NCBI RefSeq assembly: GCF_024622195.1
Contig: NZ_JANKBI010000007.1
Span: forward strand, 1 to 64,000
DNA: 64,000 bases
From: Murimonas intestini
Lineage (GTDB): Bacteria; Bacillota; Clostridia; Lachnospirales; Lachnospiraceae
Reading direction: 5' to 3'
In this document: piece by piece, positions 61,246-64,000 of the stretch
How the letters are laid out: every line of letters begins with the position of its first letter
How positions within the stretch are numbered: position 1 is the stretch's first letter
Translations under genes and position numbers: made by a program
Notes under the pieces: generated by a model
Databases searched by the model: none
The model's input: the letters and a program-made list of their open reading frames with translations, nothing else
Told to the model about the DNA's origin: nothing

Positions 61246-62295
61246 CTATCTTGTGGACAGGAAGTCATATTCCTTCTTCCCCTGCTCATCTCCGGGATAC
61301 ATCTGCACATAAGCCTCAGCCTTTACCTTAGCTGTGGAAAAGTCCTTCTTGTTCTCATATGCCACGATTTCGTTGAAATACAGCTCCTGTTTGCCCTTTT
61401 CTTCATCCAGGCCCAGTCCCTTGGCTATATCTGCCAGCGCTGCGTCATAATTCCCGTCACTCATTTCTGCCAGCGCCAGACCATTATATGCCTCCGGTGT
61501 CTCTCCATATGCATCAATGTACTGCTGGTACATTACTTTGGAGTGTGCCGTGTCACTCAGGGCCATATAGACCTTGCCCATGAGCAGCAGCGATGCAGCG
61601 TCCTTTTCCTCCACAGGCTTTACCAGCTCTCTCTGTGCCGCTTCGTAGTCCTCCAGATAATAGTATATCCTTCCTCTGTTATAATAATCCTTCGTCTCCG
61701 TCCCCTGGATGGCCAGGGCTTTCTGAAGGTATTCATCCCCATTGGCGGAGAGCTTCTGCTCCTCATAGCACATATAGATATTCAGAAAAAGGTCATAATC
61801 TTTAGGCGCAAGGGCGGCAGCTGCATCAAAATCAATCTTCGCTTTGTCCTGCTCCTGATTTGCCAGATAACTTGCCCCTCTTAAATAATAGGCGTCAGCC
61901 TCCCCTTTTATGCCCAGTATCTCATTGCAGGAAGCAGCGGCAGCCTCATAATCCCCCATCTTATACTGGGCGGTTGCCTTATAGTAGAGGATATCCTTTT
62001 TCGTATCCGGCATCTTGTCCGTAGTCCTCTTTAATGCCTCCTCAAATGACGCTGCAGCCATATCATACTGCCCCAGCCCCATATAAGCCATGCCGGCCCC
62101 GCGGTAGGCCATGAGCTTCTCATCCTCATCATCTTCTGAGAGGGCAGCCTGGAAATTCTCCAGCGCTTTGTCATAATACTGGTTTTCTATCTCTGACATT
62201 CCTGTTTCCACTCTGGTGGGCCCTTCATCCTTCTTCTGACAGCCGCCAAGGGCAAGACAGAGGGCAAGGAATAAAATAATGCTTTTTTTCTTCAT
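61246..62295 (-). CDS. TPR-repeat lipoprotein
   Basis: 349 residues; ATG 62295 is preferred because GGAGG lies 6 bases upstream (62298 is too close). The signal peptide ends in the lipobox LALGGCQKKDEG. At least seven TPR-like helical pairs follow (for example YDKALENFQAALSEDDEDEK and YDMAAASFEEALKRTTD). It is anchored on the outer membrane face and likely mediates protein contacts. Its partner is unknown. It is followed by hflX. Confidence 0.75.
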   Translation of the reverse strand: MKKKSIILFLALCLALGGCQKKDEGPTRVETGMSEIENQYYDKALENFQAALSEDDEDEKLMAYRGAGMAYMGLGQYDMAAASFEEALKRTTDKMPDTKKDILYYKATAQYKMGDYEAAAASCNEILGIKGEADAYYLRGASYLANQEQDKAKIDFDAAAALAPKDYDLFLNIYMCYEEQKLSANGDEYLQKALAIQGTETKDYYNRGRIYYYLEDYEAAQRELVKPVEEKDAASLLLMGKVYMALSDTAHSKVMYQQYIDAYGETPEAYNGLALAEMSDGNYDAALADIAKGLGLDEEKGKQELYFNEIVAYENKKDFSTAKVKAEAYVQMYPGDEQGKKEYDFLSTR

Positions 62296-62320
62296 CATAT
62301 ACCTCCATAGATCAAAATCG

Positions 62321-62351
62321 CCTGAAATACCCCTGCTGCGGGCATTCCAGG
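62321..62351 (-). terminator. Hairpin between glnA and the TPR gene
   Basis: CCTGAAATACCCC and GGGCATTCCAGG pair with two G-T pairs. On the minus strand GCGATTTTG follows. It could terminate glnA, but it also falls in the leader of the TPR gene. Confidence 0.5.
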
Positions 62352-62364
62352 CATAGTATAACAG

Positions 62365-62393
62365 ATTATGGGAGCAAAATACAGCTTTTTCAA
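62365..62393 (-). promoter_or_regulatory. Possible promoter of TPR lipoprotein-hflX
   Basis: On the minus strand TTGAAA (62388-62393) and CATAAT (62365-62370) have a 17-bp spacer, in the gap after glnA. Confidence 0.35.
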
Positions 62394-62399
62394 ATAGAA

Positions 62400-63830
62400 T
62401 TATAAATCATAGTATTGCAAAAACTCGGCCGGATGAGGGATTTCCGCTATCCGCCGGGCCTCTTCCCTCTTCCTGCTGATCCAGATATGGATCAGCCTCT
62501 CCGGGAATACCTGGCCTTTCAGAAGATACTCATGGTCTTCCTCTAATGCATCCAGGGCCTCATCAAGAGTCTTGGGCAGTGATCTTATCTGCTGCCTCTG
62601 CTCTTTTGGCAGGTCATAGAGATTAAAATCATACGGCCCCCACCCGTTTGCCTGAGGATCTGTATCATTCTCGATCCCGTCAAGTCCTGCCATCAGGATA
62701 GCCGCATAAGCATAATATGGATTTGCAGTTGCATCCGGGCAGCGCAGCTCGAATCTCTTTGCCTCAGGCGCCTTCGCATATGCCGGTATCCTGATCACCG
62801 CACTTCTGTTGGAGGTAGCATATCCGATAGTCACAGGAGCCTCGAATCCCGGTACAAGACGTTTAAAGGAATTTGTCGAGGGGTTTGTGAATGCACACAG
62901 GGATGCTGCATGCTTCAGCAGACCTCCGATAAAATACAGCGCTGTGCGGCTCAGGCCTGAATAACCGTTTTCATCATAAAAAACAGGCTTTCCGTCCTTT
63001 TTCAGCAGCATATGTACATGCATCCCATTACCGGCCTCCTTATAGACCGGCTTGGGCATAAAGGTGGCAGTCTTTCCTGCCCGGGCAGCCATATTCTTCA
63101 CTACATACTTGGTGATCATGGTCTTATCCGCCATATCAACCATTTCTCCCAGTTCCACCTCTATCTCCATCTGCCCTGCACCGCCTACCTCATGGTGGTG
63201 GTATTTTACCTTTACTCCCCACTCTTCCAGGGTCATGCACATCCTGCTGCGGAGATTATAATGAATATCCCCCGGGGCAGCGATATGGTAGCCTCCCTTT
63301 GAGGGGATCTGGTACCCTGTATTATAGCCGTCATCCCGTCCGCTGTTCCACTGGGCCTGTCTTGTCTCAACAGAATAAAAGCCTGCTTTTGGCTCAACCT
63401 GGAATCTGACCTCATCGAGTATATGGAACTCAAATTCCGGCCCTATCACCATCTCGTCCGCTATCCCTGTCTGCCTCATATATTCTGCGGCCCGCAGGCT
63501 CACATTCCTGGGGTACTGGTCAAATGGCCTGTTTTCCTTCTCCCCGATCATGCACACATCCCCTGTCATAGACAAGGTTGGGATCTCCACAAAGGGATCT
63601 ATGAATGCAGTAGCCGGGTCCGGTATAAACACCATGTCGCTCTTCTCAACAGGCGCATACCCATAATTGGACCCGTCAAATCCAATCCCATACGTGAATA
63701 TCTCCTCACTGAACCTGGCGGCCGGTATAGTAATATGACGCCATCTACCGTCCAGGTCGGTCATCTTAAAATCAATCATCTCAATTCCCTTGTCTCTGCA
63801 CATCTGTAAAATTTCCCCGCTCTTGCCCAT
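62400..63830 (-). CDS. glnA: Glutamine synthetase, type I
   Basis: 476 residues from ATG 63830 (GGAGGAAAGT upstream; ATG 63848 has no good site). The beta-grasp head has GIGFDGSNYGYAPVEKSDM. The catalytic parts include GPEFEFHI, GGAGQMEIEVELGEM, NPSTNSFKRLVPGFEAP and YATSNRSAVIRIP. It makes glutamine from glutamate, ammonia and ATP. It appears monocistronic with a palindrome in the promoter region. No GlnR gene is adjacent. Confidence 0.95.
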   Translation of the reverse strand: MGKSGEILQMCRDKGIEMIDFKMTDLDGRWRHITIPAARFSEEIFTYGIGFDGSNYGYAPVEKSDMVFIPDPATAFIDPFVEIPTLSMTGDVCMIGEKENRPFDQYPRNVSLRAAEYMRQTGIADEMVIGPEFEFHILDEVRFQVEPKAGFYSVETRQAQWNSGRDDGYNTGYQIPSKGGYHIAAPGDIHYNLRSRMCMTLEEWGVKVKYHHHEVGGAGQMEIEVELGEMVDMADKTMITKYVVKNMAARAGKTATFMPKPVYKEAGNGMHVHMLLKKDGKPVFYDENGYSGLSRTALYFIGGLLKHAASLCAFTNPSTNSFKRLVPGFEAPVTIGYATSNRSAVIRIPAYAKAPEAKRFELRCPDATANPYYAYAAILMAGLDGIENDTDPQANGWGPYDFNLYDLPKEQRQQIRSLPKTLDEALDALEEDHEYLLKGQVFPERLIHIWISRKREEARRIAEIPHPAEFLQYYDL

Positions 63831-63897
63831 ACTTTCCTCCGTATTCATATCCCATCCGCCCTGTCTGCCAGAATGCGGTGCGATGCTTTGTTAATCC

Positions 63898-63946
63898 AGT
63901 ATAGCATACTGGCGGGAATTTTCATAGTAACTACTAAGGTTACTAT
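63898..63946 (-). promoter_or_regulatory. glnA promoter with palindromic operator
   Basis: On the minus strand an extended -10 (TGCTATACT, hexamer at 63898-63903) lies about 70 bp before the start codon. No good -35 is present. A perfect 8-bp inverted repeat ATAGTAAC-N7-GTTACTAT occupies 63924-63946. An activator or repressor could bind there. Confidence 0.45.
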
Positions 63947-64000
63947 TCACACGTCACAGTCCGAAAGGAAACAATTCCTTGCGCAGAAGAAATACAGCAC

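Noticed and set aside
63924..63946. Palindrome upstream of glnA as a GlnR/TnrA box
   Set aside because: The arms read GTAAC and GTTAC instead of TGTNA and TNACA.

Overview
The window reads as chromosome of an anaerobic, spore-forming Gram-positive gut bacterium of the Clostridia, most likely Lachnospiraceae. The evidence is the sporulation block (rqcP, yabP, yabQ, divIC, spoIIE, tilS, hpt, ftsH), a CotS-type spore coat kinase, an oxygen-sensitive class III ribonucleotide reductase beside a B12-dependent class II enzyme, a fused FeoA-FeoB, and plant-polymer enzymes (GH106-like, GH13, subtype B tannase). Genus cannot be fixed from the sequence. Nearly all genes are on the minus strand; exceptions are the GH106-like gene, the metal ATPase, the cold shock gene and an AraC regulator. 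No CRISPR array, insertion sequence or prophage was seen.

Layout. 0.2-5.6 kb: two large unusual proteins, one resembling the clostridial P47/TULIP lipid-binding family and one with a propeller-like N-terminus and an amphipathic helical C-terminus. 5.9-9.1 kb: a GH106-like gene broken at a C7 tract. 9.1-12.1 kb: a Zn/Cd/Pb-type P-ATPase with a very His-rich N-terminus and an ArsR/SmtB-like operator. 12.3-15.4 kb: feoAB and a degenerate metallo-beta-lactamase-fold protein. 15.6-17.9 kb: nrdJ with paired NrdR boxes. 18-30.7 kb: a two-component system, a tiny lipoprotein gene and an eight-gene block of three paralogous lipoproteins, two permeases, an ABC ATPase, a repeat-stalk membrane protein and an FtsX-like protein. 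30.8-34.3 kb: maf, a thioesterase, tRNA-Tyr and a neopullulanase-type amylase. 34.5-47.8 kb: ftsH-hpt-tilS-spoIIE, tRNA-Met, divIC-yabQ-yabP-rqcP, hup, mazG, pgm, a CotS-like gene, cca and uppP. 47.9-57 kb: a cold shock gene with a structured leader, a URO-D-fold protein, an AraC regulator convergent with a tannase, and a 1556-residue hybrid sensor kinase. 57.2-63.9 kb: nrdD with NrdR boxes, hflX, a TPR lipoprotein and glnA.

How the parts work together. Both ribonucleotide reductases carry operator pairs with the same core and the same 31-bp centre spacing, so NrdR probably co-regulates them. The sporulation block keeps the Bacillus gene order, and spoIIE has a 21-bp-spaced promoter like that of B. 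subtilis spoIIE. The best candidates for undescribed systems are the TCS-linked lipoprotein/ABC block and the P47-like pair.
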